Below are positions 27,767 to 37,124 of a stretch of DNA of 64,000 nucleotides, one piece after another (positions within the stretch are counted from its first letter, which is position 1; every line of letters begins with the position of its first letter). Source of the DNA: Dermabacter hominis NBRC 106157 (lineage in GTDB: Bacteria > Actinomycetota > Actinomycetes > Actinomycetales > Dermabacteraceae); contig NZ_BCSI01000006.1 in NCBI RefSeq assembly GCF_001570785.1, positions 1 through 64,000 of the forward strand, given 5' to 3'. Under the pieces are notes generated by a model. It saw only the letters and a list, made by a program, of their open reading frames with translations. It made no database searches and was not told the origin of the DNA. The translations under genes were made by a program, and so were the position numbers.

Positions 27767-29560
27767 ATGAAGAAAGTACGGGCCACACTCCGCGAGTTGA
27801 TGCCCTTGTTGCCCTCCGATGCCCGTCGTTTCATTCGGTTTTTCGGAGTCGCCTCGGCAGCACTCGCCCTACTCGATTCGGTCGCGCTCGGCGTTCTGAC
27901 GGTGATCCTCTCTCGCCTGATGTCCGGGTCCTCGACCATCTACGTTCCGCTACTTGGGAGCACCGATATTCAGAAAGGCGTCTTGCTTCTTCTCGGGGCG
28001 GCGGGCACGATGGTATTCAAGGCTGTGCTTAACATTTGGCTGCAGCGCTGGGCCACCTATCGATTCGCCCACTTTGAGCAAGAAATTGGCAAGCGTCTCT
28101 TTTTGAGCTATATTCGCGCGCCGTGGACAGAGCGACTCAAGCGATCGTCTGCTGAAGTGGTGCGCATGGTTGATGTAGGTATTGCCAATACGATCTCTGG
28201 TGTGATTGTTCCATGGGCGCAAATGCCGACTAATGTGCTTATCTTTTTGGGCTCTCTTTTGGTGATTATACTGATGCAGCCAGCAACAGCCCTAGTAACT
28301 TTTCTGTACCTAGGGTCGATTGCAGCCATCATGTATCTGTGGATTTCGCGCCGTTCGTTTGAGTCGGGTAGAGCAAATCGTCTTGCCGGAACTCAGATGG
28401 TAGCTATGGTCACCGAAATGATTTCTGCGTTGAAGGAGATCACCCTCCGAGACAAGTCCGACGAAGTCGCTCGTACTGTTTTTGAGTATCAGCGTGAGGC
28501 AGCGTTGAGCCGCTCGCATATTCGGTTTCTCGGAGCGGTCCCACGATTCGTGATTGACGTCGCACTTATTGGGGGGGTAGTCCTCATCGGCGCGATCAGC
28601 TATCTTCAGGGTGGTTTAACGCATGCAATGGTCTCGGTGGCTGTTTTCGGTATCGGCGGATACAAAATGGTGCCTGCGATAACCTCGATCCAAGCCCTTT
28701 CGAACCAAATGAACGCATCTCTGACACATGCTGAGGCCGTTGTCCGTGACATTAAAGATGCTGAGAGGTATAGCCTTACTTCAGAGCGAATTGGAACTGA
28801 ACCCATCCCCGAAAATCCGCGGACTTTGTCGCTGAGAAATGTTGAGTTCACCTACCCTGGCGCGGACGGACCCGCCCTTTGCGATGTTTCGCTAGATATT
28901 CCGATGGGGTCAACGCTTGGAGTGGTGGGCGCTTCAGGGGCGGGCAAGTCGACACTGATTGACATTCTCCTGGGCCTTCTCACTCCGTCATCTGGAGATA
29001 TCACGCTTGATGGGAGAAGGTTGTCGGATGTTCTCGGCGCGTGGCGAGCACGTGTCGGGTACGTTCCCCAGGACGTCACTATTTTCGACGGAACTATCGC
29101 GCAAAATGTTGCATTGACATGGAGCAACGATATTGACGAAGCGAGAGTTCTCGATGCGCTAGAGAAAGCGCAGTTGCTTGAAACAGTGATGAGGCGCAAA
29201 GGTGGGATTCATGAGAACGTGGGAGAGAGGGGCATTGCCATTTCGGGCGGCCAGCGCCAACGGTTGGGCATTGCACGAGCGTTGTATGTCCAGCCGCTCG
29301 TCCTCGTCCTTGATGAAGCGACCAGCGCGCTAGATACCGCTACCGAAGCGGCAGTGGCAAAGGCGGTGCGAGACCTTCGTGGTGAAGTGACCGTGATCAG
29401 CGTAGCTCATCGGCTTTCCACAATCCGCACGTACGATCAAATCGCCTTCATGAAAGAGGGACGAGTCTCCTCGCTGGGGGCCTTTGATGAAGTCGTCGCT
29501 GCAGAACCCGATTTCGCCATGCAGGCCACGCTTGCTGGGCTCGTTTCCTCCCGCGAGTGA
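27767..29560 (+). CDS. ABC exporter, PglK-like lipid-linked glycan flippase
   Basis: The 597-residue half-transporter has about six membrane helices in the first 310 residues, then an ATPase domain. Walker A is GASGAGKST near residue 390, the signature is ISGGQRQRLGIARAL, and Walker B is LVLDEATSALD. Members of this type in glycan loci (PglK) flip polyprenyl-diphosphate-linked oligosaccharides. The setting, between a DUF6541 protein and glycosyltransferases, fits. It is a homodimer candidate, since no second half is encoded nearby. A peptide or drug exporter cannot be excluded from sequence alone. Confidence 0.83.
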   Translation: MKKVRATLRELMPLLPSDARRFIRFFGVASAALALLDSVALGVLTVILSRLMSGSSTIYVPLLGSTDIQKGVLLLLGAAGTMVFKAVLNIWLQRWATYRFAHFEQEIGKRLFLSYIRAPWTERLKRSSAEVVRMVDVGIANTISGVIVPWAQMPTNVLIFLGSLLVIILMQPATALVTFLYLGSIAAIMYLWISRRSFESGRANRLAGTQMVAMVTEMISALKEITLRDKSDEVARTVFEYQREAALSRSHIRFLGAVPRFVIDVALIGGVVLIGAISYLQGGLTHAMVSVAVFGIGGYKMVPAITSIQALSNQMNASLTHAEAVVRDIKDAERYSLTSERIGTEPIPENPRTLSLRNVEFTYPGADGPALCDVSLDIPMGSTLGVVGASGAGKSTLIDILLGLLTPSSGDITLDGRRLSDVLGAWRARVGYVPQDVTIFDGTIAQNVALTWSNDIDEARVLDALEKAQLLETVMRRKGGIHENVGERGIAISGGQRQRLGIARALYVQPLVLVLDEATSALDTATEAAVAKAVRDLRGEVTVISVAHRLSTIRTYDQIAFMKEGRVSSLGAFDEVVAAEPDFAMQATLAGLVSSRE

Positions 29561-29601
29561 GCTCCTGGGGTAGTGGGCTACGTGCGGTTTGGTAGAACTT
29601 T

Positions 29602-30726
29602 TTAGCCGAGAAGCGCGCTGAGAGCGGTGTCCCAAGCAGTCATTTGCGCCTCGGCGCTCAATGGTTTCGCTGCTTTGTGTGAGCGCTCTTTCATCATTGC
29701 AACTTGTCCCGGGGTAACAGAGCGGATCGCCGCGCGTAAAGATTCGACTCCGAAATCGCTTGCAACAATCCCAAGACCGTGCGCATCGACGACCGCGGCC
29801 ATCTCCGGCGAAGGGCCAATTATTAGGGCGAGGCGCGCCTGGATAAAATCGTAGATCTTGTTGGGGACGGCCCATGTGGTGTTGAAGTTCACCGGAGGGA
29901 GAGAGTATAGGCCGACGTCGTAAGTGTTGAGTGTGCTGACAAGCTCACTGTAAGGGACCGGATCGAGCACACGAACGTTGGCTGTTTTCGACGCGCGTGA
30001 CTTTAGCTCGCGGAAGTAGTCCGTGGTGTTTTGTGTGAGGTAGAGATCGAGCGTTACACCTTCAATTCCAGCCACAGCATCGATGTGGTTTTCTAGCCCT
30101 CGTTCGGCACGGGCGGCGCCGGAGTGCACGAGACGTAAGGGACGTGAGACGGCAGTCGGTCGCAGGCTCGAAGCGTATGGAGCGGCATTGGGCACGACTC
30201 CGACATTCTTCAGTCCGAATTGTGCTTCATATTCTCGGGCGATGTGATCTCCAACTGTAGTGACAGATGCCGCTTTGCGAACGTAGGTTCGCACCATCCA
30301 CTCCATGAACGGCCGGACCCAAAAGTTCCATTTCGGGTATTGGTCGTTTTGGCGGGGAGCATATTCGTGGAGGTCAACATGAACCCCGTTGCGAGGGGCA
30401 AGCCACAGGGCAACTCCTGCCGCTTCAAGGTCATTGGCGATGATAGCGTCCACCGTTCCTCGCGGGACATTACGCCGAACCCACGCCACGCCTTCGTTAT
30501 GCCAGTAGGCCCATGAATACGCACGAAGTCGCAGCGGTTTTCCATCCCACCACCAGGCGCGAACGTCATCTGGCACTTGGAAATGGTGGGTTGCTCCTGC
30601 TGGCTTCGGGCCATGGCCGACTGTGGTGATCTCATAACGAGAGGAAAACAGTGAGATCTGCTTGAGGATGCGGGCGTCGGCCACGAGAGGGGAAAATGAC
30701 AGGATCATCAGGGAAGGCTTCGGCAT
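29602..30726 (-). CDS. GT4-type glycosyltransferase, copy a
   Basis: The protein of 374 residues is predicted to have a GT-B fold. The N half has ILSFSPLVADARILKQ and DLHEYAPRQ; the C half has the nucleotide-sugar region LVHSGAARAERGLE and PNKIYDFIQARLA. It is clearly a paralogue of the product at 34691-35842, aligning along its whole length. An in-frame ATG at 30780 has AGGA upstream. ATG 30726 is chosen because the paralogue starts there and TACTCT lies 6 nt before it. It is divergent from a GT2 gene. Donor and acceptor unknown; a role in the island's polysaccharide is inferred. Confidence 0.8.
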   Translation of the reverse strand: MPKPSLMILSFSPLVADARILKQISLFSSRYEITTVGHGPKPAGATHHFQVPDDVRAWWWDGKPLRLRAYSWAYWHNEGVAWVRRNVPRGTVDAIIANDLEAAGVALWLAPRNGVHVDLHEYAPRQNDQYPKWNFWVRPFMEWMVRTYVRKAASVTTVGDHIAREYEAQFGLKNVGVVPNAAPYASSLRPTAVSRPLRLVHSGAARAERGLENHIDAVAGIEGVTLDLYLTQNTTDYFRELKSRASKTANVRVLDPVPYSELVSTLNTYDVGLYSLPPVNFNTTWAVPNKIYDFIQARLALIIGPSPEMAAVVDAHGLGIVASDFGVESLRAAIRSVTPGQVAMMKERSHKAAKPLSAEAQMTAWDTALSALLG

Positions 30727-30732
30727 GTTTTG

Positions 30733-30738
30733 AGAGTA
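30733..30738 (-). promoter_or_regulatory. Candidate leaderless -10 box for the GT4 gene
   Basis: TACTCT on the minus strand is 6 nt from the ATG at 30726, which has no Shine-Dalgarno. It supports the shorter start. Confidence 0.38.
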
Positions 30739-30798
30739 CCAGTGGACATCTTTAGGACCTTGCAAATGCAGTGTGAACATGTCTTGTCCTGTCTCTGC

Positions 30799-30804
30799 TA
30801 AATT
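30799..30804 (+). promoter_or_regulatory. Candidate leaderless -10 box for the GT2 gene
   Basis: TAAATT is 6 nt before the ATG at 30811. The nearby GGAG is only one base from the start codon, too close to serve as a ribosome site. A TGAACA 19 nt further up is a weak -35. Confidence 0.4.
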
Positions 30805-30810
30805 CGGAGC

Positions 30811-32043
30811 ATGCGCCCCTGGACAGTTGACGTTCTAATCGCGGTACACGATCCAAACCGACCCGTTGAAAGAGCAATTCGCTCGGTGGTGCGGCAGATT
30901 GATGATTGCCGTGTGGATGTAAACGCTCGAGTTCGTGTGCAGCTCATCATCCATAACACTGCTCCGGCTCCAGTTCTTTCGCGTCTTGATTCCGAACTGC
31001 AAGCTTGTGTTGACGTACAAGTCTTTGAAGACGGGATTGCTTCACCCGCAGGGCCTTTCAATGCGGGACTCGATTCGTCATCGGCCACTTACGTCGTGAC
31101 GATGGGGTCGGATGACGCTCTTGAGCCTGGGACGTTGCCAGCCTGGATAGCGCGCGCCCGCAAGACCGAAGCAAACGCGGTAATTGCTTCGCTCAGGACA
31201 TCTGAGGGGGTTGTGCTTACCCCCTATATGCGCCCGTGCCCGCGGACTTACCTCGATCCGCTTAAGGATGGCCTAGCATATCGGACTGCACCCCTAGGTT
31301 TGCTTAGGCGTGAACGACTTGAACAAATTGGGTTTCGATACACGAGTGGCGGGCATCTCAACGGGGAAGACGTGGAACCGGGTCTTCGTTTGTGGTTTAC
31401 GGGGGAACGAATCGTGTACCCTTACAGATCGCCGTGTTATCGCGTTTTCGAAGATATGGGCGCAAGTCGTGCGACCTCGGCACTTGGTGCGATGGAGCGC
31501 GAGGTTGGATTTCTGCCACAGCTTCTGAACCAGGAATGGTTGCGTACCGCACCCCGTGCCGTCCGAGCCGCCGTGGCTGTCAAGATTGCAAGGGCCCAGC
31601 TCATCGGAGCTATTGTGCGAAGAGTACAACACGCTCGTGCAGCATCAGATTGGGCAGATTTTGACCGAGAGCTGCCGTTCAACACTCTATGGAACGCGGC
31701 CGATGCACACTTCGTAGCTCGCTCGACCCAAGCACTCCAGGCAATTTCTGAAGGAGGGCTCATATCCCTTTCCTGGTGGGAACAAAGGCTTCTGGAGACG
31801 AGTGCGTGTGCGATGGATACTCAGACGCTTCTCGATGCTTGGGGCGATCTGCCAAACAGTCGAGGGTTTGCTCGAGTTTTTCCGAGAACGCTTGGGGCCA
31901 GCGTGCATAGAACTGCTCGGCCGCGTACGTTCGTTACGCAGCAACTCACTCAACGACTCGGGGTGTTCAAGCACCCCGAACCTCCTGCGGCATGGGTGGA
32001 AGCCCAACAAATGCCGAACCGGTGCGCTAACGCCCGTGAATAG
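30811..32043 (+). CDS. GT2-type glycosyltransferase, copy a
   Basis: The 410-residue protein has a GT-A domain in the first 220 residues (VDVLIAVHDPNRPVERAI at the N terminus; TMGSDDALEPG as the acidic metal-binding loop). A helical 190-residue C-terminal domain of no recognised family follows. EDGIASPAGPFNAGL, AYRTAPLGLLRR and GGHLNGEDVEPG recur in the paralogue at 33537-34688. The 3' end overlaps the convergent gene by 17 bases. The GSDD motif in place of the common DxD is a family variation. Sugar specificity cannot be read from the sequence. Confidence 0.78.
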   Translation: MRPWTVDVLIAVHDPNRPVERAIRSVVRQIDDCRVDVNARVRVQLIIHNTAPAPVLSRLDSELQACVDVQVFEDGIASPAGPFNAGLDSSSATYVVTMGSDDALEPGTLPAWIARARKTEANAVIASLRTSEGVVLTPYMRPCPRTYLDPLKDGLAYRTAPLGLLRRERLEQIGFRYTSGGHLNGEDVEPGLRLWFTGERIVYPYRSPCYRVFEDMGASRATSALGAMEREVGFLPQLLNQEWLRTAPRAVRAAVAVKIARAQLIGAIVRRVQHARAASDWADFDRELPFNTLWNAADAHFVARSTQALQAISEGGLISLSWWEQRLLETSACAMDTQTLLDAWGDLPNSRGFARVFPRTLGASVHRTARPRTFVTQQLTQRLGVFKHPEPPAAWVEAQQMPNRCANARE

Positions 32044-33526
32044 CATCCAGGTAGGGAGGCAACACGTCGGCGGAGCGGCGATTTTGGGCAACCCAGTCAA
32101 TACACTCGCGTACGTGAACCTCGCGAACCGAAGGTCTCAGCGTCGAACGGATTCGAGCGACCGCCTCTGCGACTGACTCCACGACCCACTCGTCTGGATA
32201 GATAGAGCGCGCCCCACCGCCCCATCGGGCTGCATCGGGCCAATTGCGCACCACGGGTATACATCCTGCTGCGGCACCCTCAGCTATCGACTCGTGCGTG
32301 CCTTCATGCCTAGACGACGATATGATGAAACCTGCCCGATGCATAACTGCAGGCACGTCGTCGCGTTTTCCAAGGACCTCAACTGCGCTCCCTAGTGCAG
32401 CGAGACGTTCTTGCAGGGCGCTTATAAAAGCGATTTCTCGTGACTCAGGATCGAGGGGCGGCTCTGGCCCTACAAGCAGCAGCCGCCATTGCGGGTCTTC
32501 GTGGCGCAGCGCCTCGAGAACATCGAACGTGAAAAATGGGTCTTTGACGCTGACCGACCAACCAACTTGAAGTAGTGTCTTCTCAAATCCTTCTACTTTT
32601 TCTGGGCTGAATTGTTCGTAATTGTGGGGGTTTCTTACTGTTTGAATGCGTTTAGCCTGGTTAAGTCGCGGGGCTTCTGCCCTCACGAGTTCGCGCACCG
32701 ATGGCGAGATGAAAAGCATGTCATCTACGCGAGTGAACCTCGCCAGTGCCGGATACGGCGTGAACGCTTCAAAGCGGTGAAGACGGCACACGAGTCGCAC
32801 TTCGCCTAAGTCGAGGAGAGATAACCAGGCAAATGTGTACGTTCCCCACTCTACGAAAAGCGTATCTATTCCGTTGAGTCGTGCCTTCAAGGAGGCGGGG
32901 GCGGGAAGGGCAGAGCCATGAAGTGCAAGATGTGCTCTCGCGCGGACCGCGGACCGGTGGGAAGGCCGATCTTGACTAGGGAGTGTGGAGAGATCGAGAA
33001 TCTCCACTCTCACATCGGGTTGGTCTTTGAGCTGTTCGATGACTCGATTGATGAACGTCCATGAACCGTGACTGACGACGAGTACGCGGGGCCCACCAGG
33101 ACCGCGTGGGGTTGAGAGGTCTGGTTCAACGAGCATCGTTCGAGCGGTTACGGAATTACGGAACGGTGCGAGAAACACCTCCGGGTCACTCGCCAGAGGT
33201 GAGCCGGTAGATCGCATATGCACCGTTGGGTGATATGCGAGCTGTAACGCTGCATCGAAGAATTCGATCGATACGGTGTTCATATGACGCGATCTGGCCG
33301 AATCTGCTGAGTTGAGTAGCTGTACAATCGTGCGACAAAGGTCGAGAGGAACCTCCCCTGCTGTGAGAGTAGCCTTAGCCCGGATAAACCTCGCGTATGC
33401 GCCGAGACCTCCCGGAACACGCCCGAATACGTTGGTCCAACGCCCGTTCGGCAGTCGCTGAAGGAGAGCTGATACGGCGTGAACAGATCGCTTAGAGAAT
33501 GACGTGAGGCCAGAAAAATATGGCAT
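32027..33526 (-). CDS. GT4-type glycosyltransferase with N-terminal extension
   Basis: The 499-residue protein has a first Rossmann-like half that begins only at about residue 145 (PRVLVVSHGSWTFI). The preceding region is helical and unassigned. The C-terminal half carries TLLQVGWSVSVKDP and the GT4 donor-site pattern RHEGTHESIAEGAAAGCIP. ATG has TAGGAG 8 nt upstream. It converges on the GT2 gene and precedes no coupled gene; the upstream GT2 stop-start gap is short. Likely a retaining glycosyltransferase for the island glycan. Confidence 0.77.
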   Translation of the reverse strand: MPYFSGLTSFSKRSVHAVSALLQRLPNGRWTNVFGRVPGGLGAYARFIRAKATLTAGEVPLDLCRTIVQLLNSADSARSRHMNTVSIEFFDAALQLAYHPTVHMRSTGSPLASDPEVFLAPFRNSVTARTMLVEPDLSTPRGPGGPRVLVVSHGSWTFINRVIEQLKDQPDVRVEILDLSTLPSQDRPSHRSAVRARAHLALHGSALPAPASLKARLNGIDTLFVEWGTYTFAWLSLLDLGEVRLVCRLHRFEAFTPYPALARFTRVDDMLFISPSVRELVRAEAPRLNQAKRIQTVRNPHNYEQFSPEKVEGFEKTLLQVGWSVSVKDPFFTFDVLEALRHEDPQWRLLLVGPEPPLDPESREIAFISALQERLAALGSAVEVLGKRDDVPAVMHRAGFIISSSRHEGTHESIAEGAAAGCIPVVRNWPDAARWGGGARSIYPDEWVVESVAEAVARIRSTLRPSVREVHVRECIDWVAQNRRSADVLPPYLDAIHGR

Positions 33527-33536
33527 ACCGCTGCTC

Positions 33537-34688
33537 CTATCGGCTACGTGGAGGATGGACTCTGGAACTCATTGAGACAAATGCCGAAGCGGCCATAAAC
33601 CGCAGGGGAGCGATCCGGTGAAGCGCGTATAGCGGATCGGAAGTGATCAGGGTGGAAGGTTTTCCGTGCGCACGACGGGAGCGAGAAAGCCTTGCGAGTT
33701 CCGATGCTGGAAGTGCGGGTTCGAGACACCCTTTTATTAATGCTGCTTCTGCACGTGAAAGAACGTTAAGCGTGCGTGGAGCCGAATCTAGAAGAAGACG
33801 TGTGAGGGTCGACAGTTCGCTCCGATCGCCATCGAGCCAGTGATGCGTCTCCGGTCTATAGTGGACAGCGCCGAAGACATGGATTCGCAAGAATTTCACT
33901 GCAATCTCTCGTCGAACGGATGGAGGAAGAGCGTTGAACCACTCCGACTCGCATGTAGGGCGAACGAAGGCGAGTTGATCTGCCATCGGGCGAATGACAT
34001 AAGTGACACGGTCGGATGCATCTTCACCAATGACATAGCTGGGTCCCCACCTATCGATAGCGACCCTAGCTTCGGCGAACAACCGAGTCGTGAAAATGAC
34101 GTCTTCGCCTACTGCAAAGCCAGGATTGAAAGTCAGCTCCAGCTCCCCAATCAAGGATTTTCGAATTAAACCGAGCGGGGCTGATCGATATACAAGCCGA
34201 TCCTTTCGAAAATCAGCGATACAGTCTCGTCGCCTAAATCGAGCTGGAGGCGTCGGGACGACGCGAGAGGGGGTTCCACGAGAGAGGCGGGTGACGACGA
34301 CGTCCGCCCCCGTTCGTGCGGCGATCTGTAGCCACGAGTCGACAGTTCCCGGCATAAGGAAATCGTCAGAACCCATAATCGAGACCCATGGGTGTCTGGC
34401 CTGGGCAATGCCGTACGTGAAGGGCCCCGATGGTGAGGGAATGCCGTCGTCGAACCGCAGCATCCTCGTACGCTCTCGGTGTTCTGGTCGCAACGTAGCC
34501 GCAAGGCGGTCAGGGTCAATCCCATGTGCGATGACTGTGACGTCGGCAACGGCCCCGTTCCCTTCGAGCACACTGGCGACTGCTCGGCCAAGTGGGCGTG
34601 CGTCACTGTGGCAGGCAATGACAACTTCCACGCGGGGGTCAAGCAGAGAAATGTCACCCTGCGAGCTTTCAGGGGGGTTATTAAGCAC
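33537..34688 (-). CDS. GT2-type glycosyltransferase, copy b
   Basis: This 383-residue paralogue of the protein at 30811-32043 shares VEVVIACHSDARPLGRAV, DDGIPSPSGPFTYGI, IMGSDDFLMPGTVDSW and YRSAPLGLIRK. Its helical C-terminal part also matches in places (PPSVRREIAVKFLRI). GTG start with GAAGGG about 8 nt upstream, 2 bases after the stop of the GT4 copy b gene, so the two are one transcription unit. Acts on an unknown sugar nucleotide. Confidence 0.78.
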   Translation of the reverse strand: MLNNPPESSQGDISLLDPRVEVVIACHSDARPLGRAVASVLEGNGAVADVTVIAHGIDPDRLAATLRPEHRERTRMLRFDDGIPSPSGPFTYGIAQARHPWVSIMGSDDFLMPGTVDSWLQIAARTGADVVVTRLSRGTPSRVVPTPPARFRRRDCIADFRKDRLVYRSAPLGLIRKSLIGELELTFNPGFAVGEDVIFTTRLFAEARVAIDRWGPSYVIGEDASDRVTYVIRPMADQLAFVRPTCESEWFNALPPSVRREIAVKFLRIHVFGAVHYRPETHHWLDGDRSELSTLTRLLLDSAPRTLNVLSRAEAALIKGCLEPALPASELARLSRSRRAHGKPSTLITSDPLYALHRIAPLRFMAASAFVSMSSRVHPPRSR

Positions 34689-34690
34689 TG

Positions 34691-35842
34691 TTAGCGCCCT
34701 TCAGCTAGCTGTGCCGAGATTGCGGCAATCTTTCGGTCCCATACTGCGATTTGACTTTCGGCGCTGAGGTCGCGGGCATTGGCATGTGAGGCAGACTTGA
34801 ATTCTGTAACCGTTTCATGTGTAAACCTCTTCAGCATGGCAGATAGTGAGCTGGCATCGAAGGACTCAGCGACATTGCCTAGGTTTTTGCTTTCAACGAT
34901 AGAACTCATCTCTATGGAGGGGCCGATTGCGAGGGCGAGGCGAGCTTGAATGAAGTCAAAAAATTTGTTGGGGAGGGAATGTTTCTGGTTGAAGCTTACG
35001 GGAGGAATCGAGTAGAACCCAATGTCGTAACGGTTGAGGGTGGCAATGAGTTCGTCATACGGTACTGGGTCGAGTATCCGAATGTGGCCGTTACCCGTAG
35101 CTGTGGCTAACTCTCGAAGCTCTTTAACGTACGAGGGAGAATTGTGAGTTAGGTAGAGGTCAAAAGTGATTCCGGGAACTCGCGAGGCCGCTTCAATCAT
35201 GACTTCAATCTCGCGTTCCGGCATCGCGGCTCCAGAATGTACCACTCGGAGGGGGGATCCTGGAGCTGTGGGTTGAGGGGAGAGGCTGTGATACGGGCTC
35301 GCATTCGTAACGATGTCGGCGTCGATGCCGAAGTCTTTTCTGTATTCGTTGGCAAGTCCCTCGCAGACGGTTGTCACGGACGGAACTTGCGTGACGTAAT
35401 GCTTCGTCAAGTAGCAGAAGTAAGGAGCCACGAAGTAGCGCCAGCGTCGGATGTCTTCCTTTTGACGAGGTGAGTATTCATGCAGGTCTGCGTGAATCCG
35501 ATCAGCCGGAACGAGTGAAAGTGCGAGCGGAACGGATTCAACGTCGTTCGCGATAATTATATCTGGATGAACTGCTGCGAGCGCTTCTGTGCAGTATTCG
35601 ACCACTTCTTGGTGCCAATACGTCCTTTCGTATTGGCGAATGATGGTGTGAAGCTTATTGAGTCGCCAGGAAAGAAGATTTTCTGGAATAGAGATGTGCT
35701 CTGCCACGCTTTCGGGAGCGGGTCCGTATCCACATGTTATGACTCGATATTGCGACGAGAAATGCCTGATCTGCTTGAGGACACGTGCATCTCGTGTGAT
35801 GGGAGAGAATGAGATTATGAGGAGTGACCGGGGGGAGCTCAC
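34691..35842 (-). CDS. GT4-type glycosyltransferase, copy b
   Basis: This 383-residue full-length paralogue of the product at 29602-30726 shares IISFSPITRDARVLKQI, DLHEYSPRQK, VVHSGAAMPERE, ILDPVPYDELIATLN and PNKFFDFIQARLALAIGPS. GTG start with TAGGA some 10 nt upstream. It is followed by the GT2 copy b gene, so the GT4/GT2 pair exists twice in the island. Base composition is visibly more AT-rich than in the core genes. Confidence 0.8.
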   Translation of the reverse strand: MSSPRSLLIISFSPITRDARVLKQIRHFSSQYRVITCGYGPAPESVAEHISIPENLLSWRLNKLHTIIRQYERTYWHQEVVEYCTEALAAVHPDIIIANDVESVPLALSLVPADRIHADLHEYSPRQKEDIRRWRYFVAPYFCYLTKHYVTQVPSVTTVCEGLANEYRKDFGIDADIVTNASPYHSLSPQPTAPGSPLRVVHSGAAMPEREIEVMIEAASRVPGITFDLYLTHNSPSYVKELRELATATGNGHIRILDPVPYDELIATLNRYDIGFYSIPPVSFNQKHSLPNKFFDFIQARLALAIGPSIEMSSIVESKNLGNVAESFDASSLSAMLKRFTHETVTEFKSASHANARDLSAESQIAVWDRKIAAISAQLAEGR

Positions 35843-35894
35843 AGCTTCGGTTCCTAGGGTTGGTGAATTCGAGGGGTGAATCAGTTTTATCGAC

Positions 35895-37004
35895 CTATTT
35901 GGAGGCGAGGGCGCGCATATACGTTGAGTCGTAGTCTCGTGAGACTGTGTCGGAAGAAAATCTGCTACCGATTGTTTCGGAGATTTCTTCGGAGGTAAGG
36001 TCGCGGGTGCGCTCGTCTACGTCGAGGATGGCGTCGGCATATACTTCCGGATTTTGTTGAGAAACGAGATGGCCGACCTTCTCTGCGACATACTCGCTCT
36101 GCCCGCCGGTGGCGCCAAGCACAACGGGGCGTCCCGCAACAATCGCCTCTGCAGCTGACACGAAAAAATTGTCTGCAAGCGTGGGCCCGAAGAAAATGTC
36201 ATGACTGCCTAGTTGGCGACGAACCTCTGTGTCGCTGGCTGTACCCGGAAAATGAACGTAGTCAGCGACTCCCAATCGTTCGGAGAGAGTTTTGGAAGAT
36301 GTAAGTAGGGGGCCTGTCCCAAGCCAGGTGAGGTGAGCTTTGACGCCTCGTGCACGCAAGCACTCAATCGTGCGGATCGCTGTATGCGGATCCTTGCGTT
36401 CAATCAAACCTCCGGTCGAAATTAATCTGAGTGAGCCGTCCGATCGAGAGCGACGAGGGTGCAGAGTATGGGGATTCACGATACACGGCACGATATCCAC
36501 AGGGCGTCCCTTTCGTGCTTGACGGATGGGGCGCGCGAGATAGTCGCAAACAGCTGTGACGATGTCCGGTCCTTGCAGAAGGCTCGTCAGTAAAGGAAGG
36601 AAGTGGCGCGCAGACCCGAGCGATTCGGGAGTCGAGAGTGCCGACCAATGCTCCGTATGCACCCATGCTGCATCACGCGGCACCGCCCTGCGAAAGGGAG
36701 GAGCAAAGGGGAGCAGCGACGAAAATGCCATGGTGTGAATGACATCCGATCCGGCAAGGGCGGTGGTGAGAACTTTTGCGGCCCTCGCGACAGATAAAGG
36801 GGAGCGAGGATTCATCGGTATCCGAAGTGTATCGATTCCCTCCACGACTAGTCGTCGAGTTCCGTCATCATCCTGGTGGGGAACTAGATGGATGGCGCGA
36901 ATGTCATGAAGTTTGGCGATCGCGTGCAAGTCCCGTACAACAAAGGCCCCTCTAGACGGGGCAACCTTGGTGGGGAACCACGTCGTCACGGCAGTGATCT
37001 TCAC
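35895..37004 (-). CDS. GT4-type glycosyltransferase
   Basis: The 369-residue GT-B enzyme begins with an N-terminal ITAVTTWFPTKVAPSRGAFV, typical of GT4 proteins that process the acceptor first. STGGLIERKDPHTAI and FFGPTLADNFFVSAAEAIVAGRP form the donor site, with an E-x7-E-like spacing altered. GTG 37004 has AGGAG 5 nt upstream, better than the in-frame start 24 bases earlier. It is divergent from the epimerase gene over a 120-base gap holding both promoters. Confidence 0.8.
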   Translation of the reverse strand: MKITAVTTWFPTKVAPSRGAFVVRDLHAIAKLHDIRAIHLVPHQDDDGTRRLVVEGIDTLRIPMNPRSPLSVARAAKVLTTALAGSDVIHTMAFSSLLPFAPPFRRAVPRDAAWVHTEHWSALSTPESLGSARHFLPLLTSLLQGPDIVTAVCDYLARPIRQARKGRPVDIVPCIVNPHTLHPRRSRSDGSLRLISTGGLIERKDPHTAIRTIECLRARGVKAHLTWLGTGPLLTSSKTLSERLGVADYVHFPGTASDTEVRRQLGSHDIFFGPTLADNFFVSAAEAIVAGRPVVLGATGGQSEYVAEKVGHLVSQQNPEVYADAILDVDERTRDLTSEEISETIGSRFSSDTVSRDYDSTYMRALASK

Positions 37005-37124
37005 GGAAGCTCCTGATTTCAGTACCAAAAAGTTGGTCTAGTGCTCGTTAGGATAGCGCCTGGATATATGTGATCATGTCGCACATCGTACAACTCTACA
37101 GCCGAGCTCTCATCGGAGGCCCTG

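Noticed and set aside
30727-30780. 18-residue N-terminal extension of the GT4 gene from ATG 30780
   Set aside because: It has AGGA upstream, but the paralogue has no such extension, it would leave only 30 bases to the divergent gene, and a TANNNT box fits the inner ATG.
37069-37085. CRP-like TGTGA-N7-GCACA between the GT4 and epimerase genes
   Set aside because: The spacer is 7 instead of 6 and the right half mismatches. With a cyclase in the window it is tempting, but the evidence is too weak.
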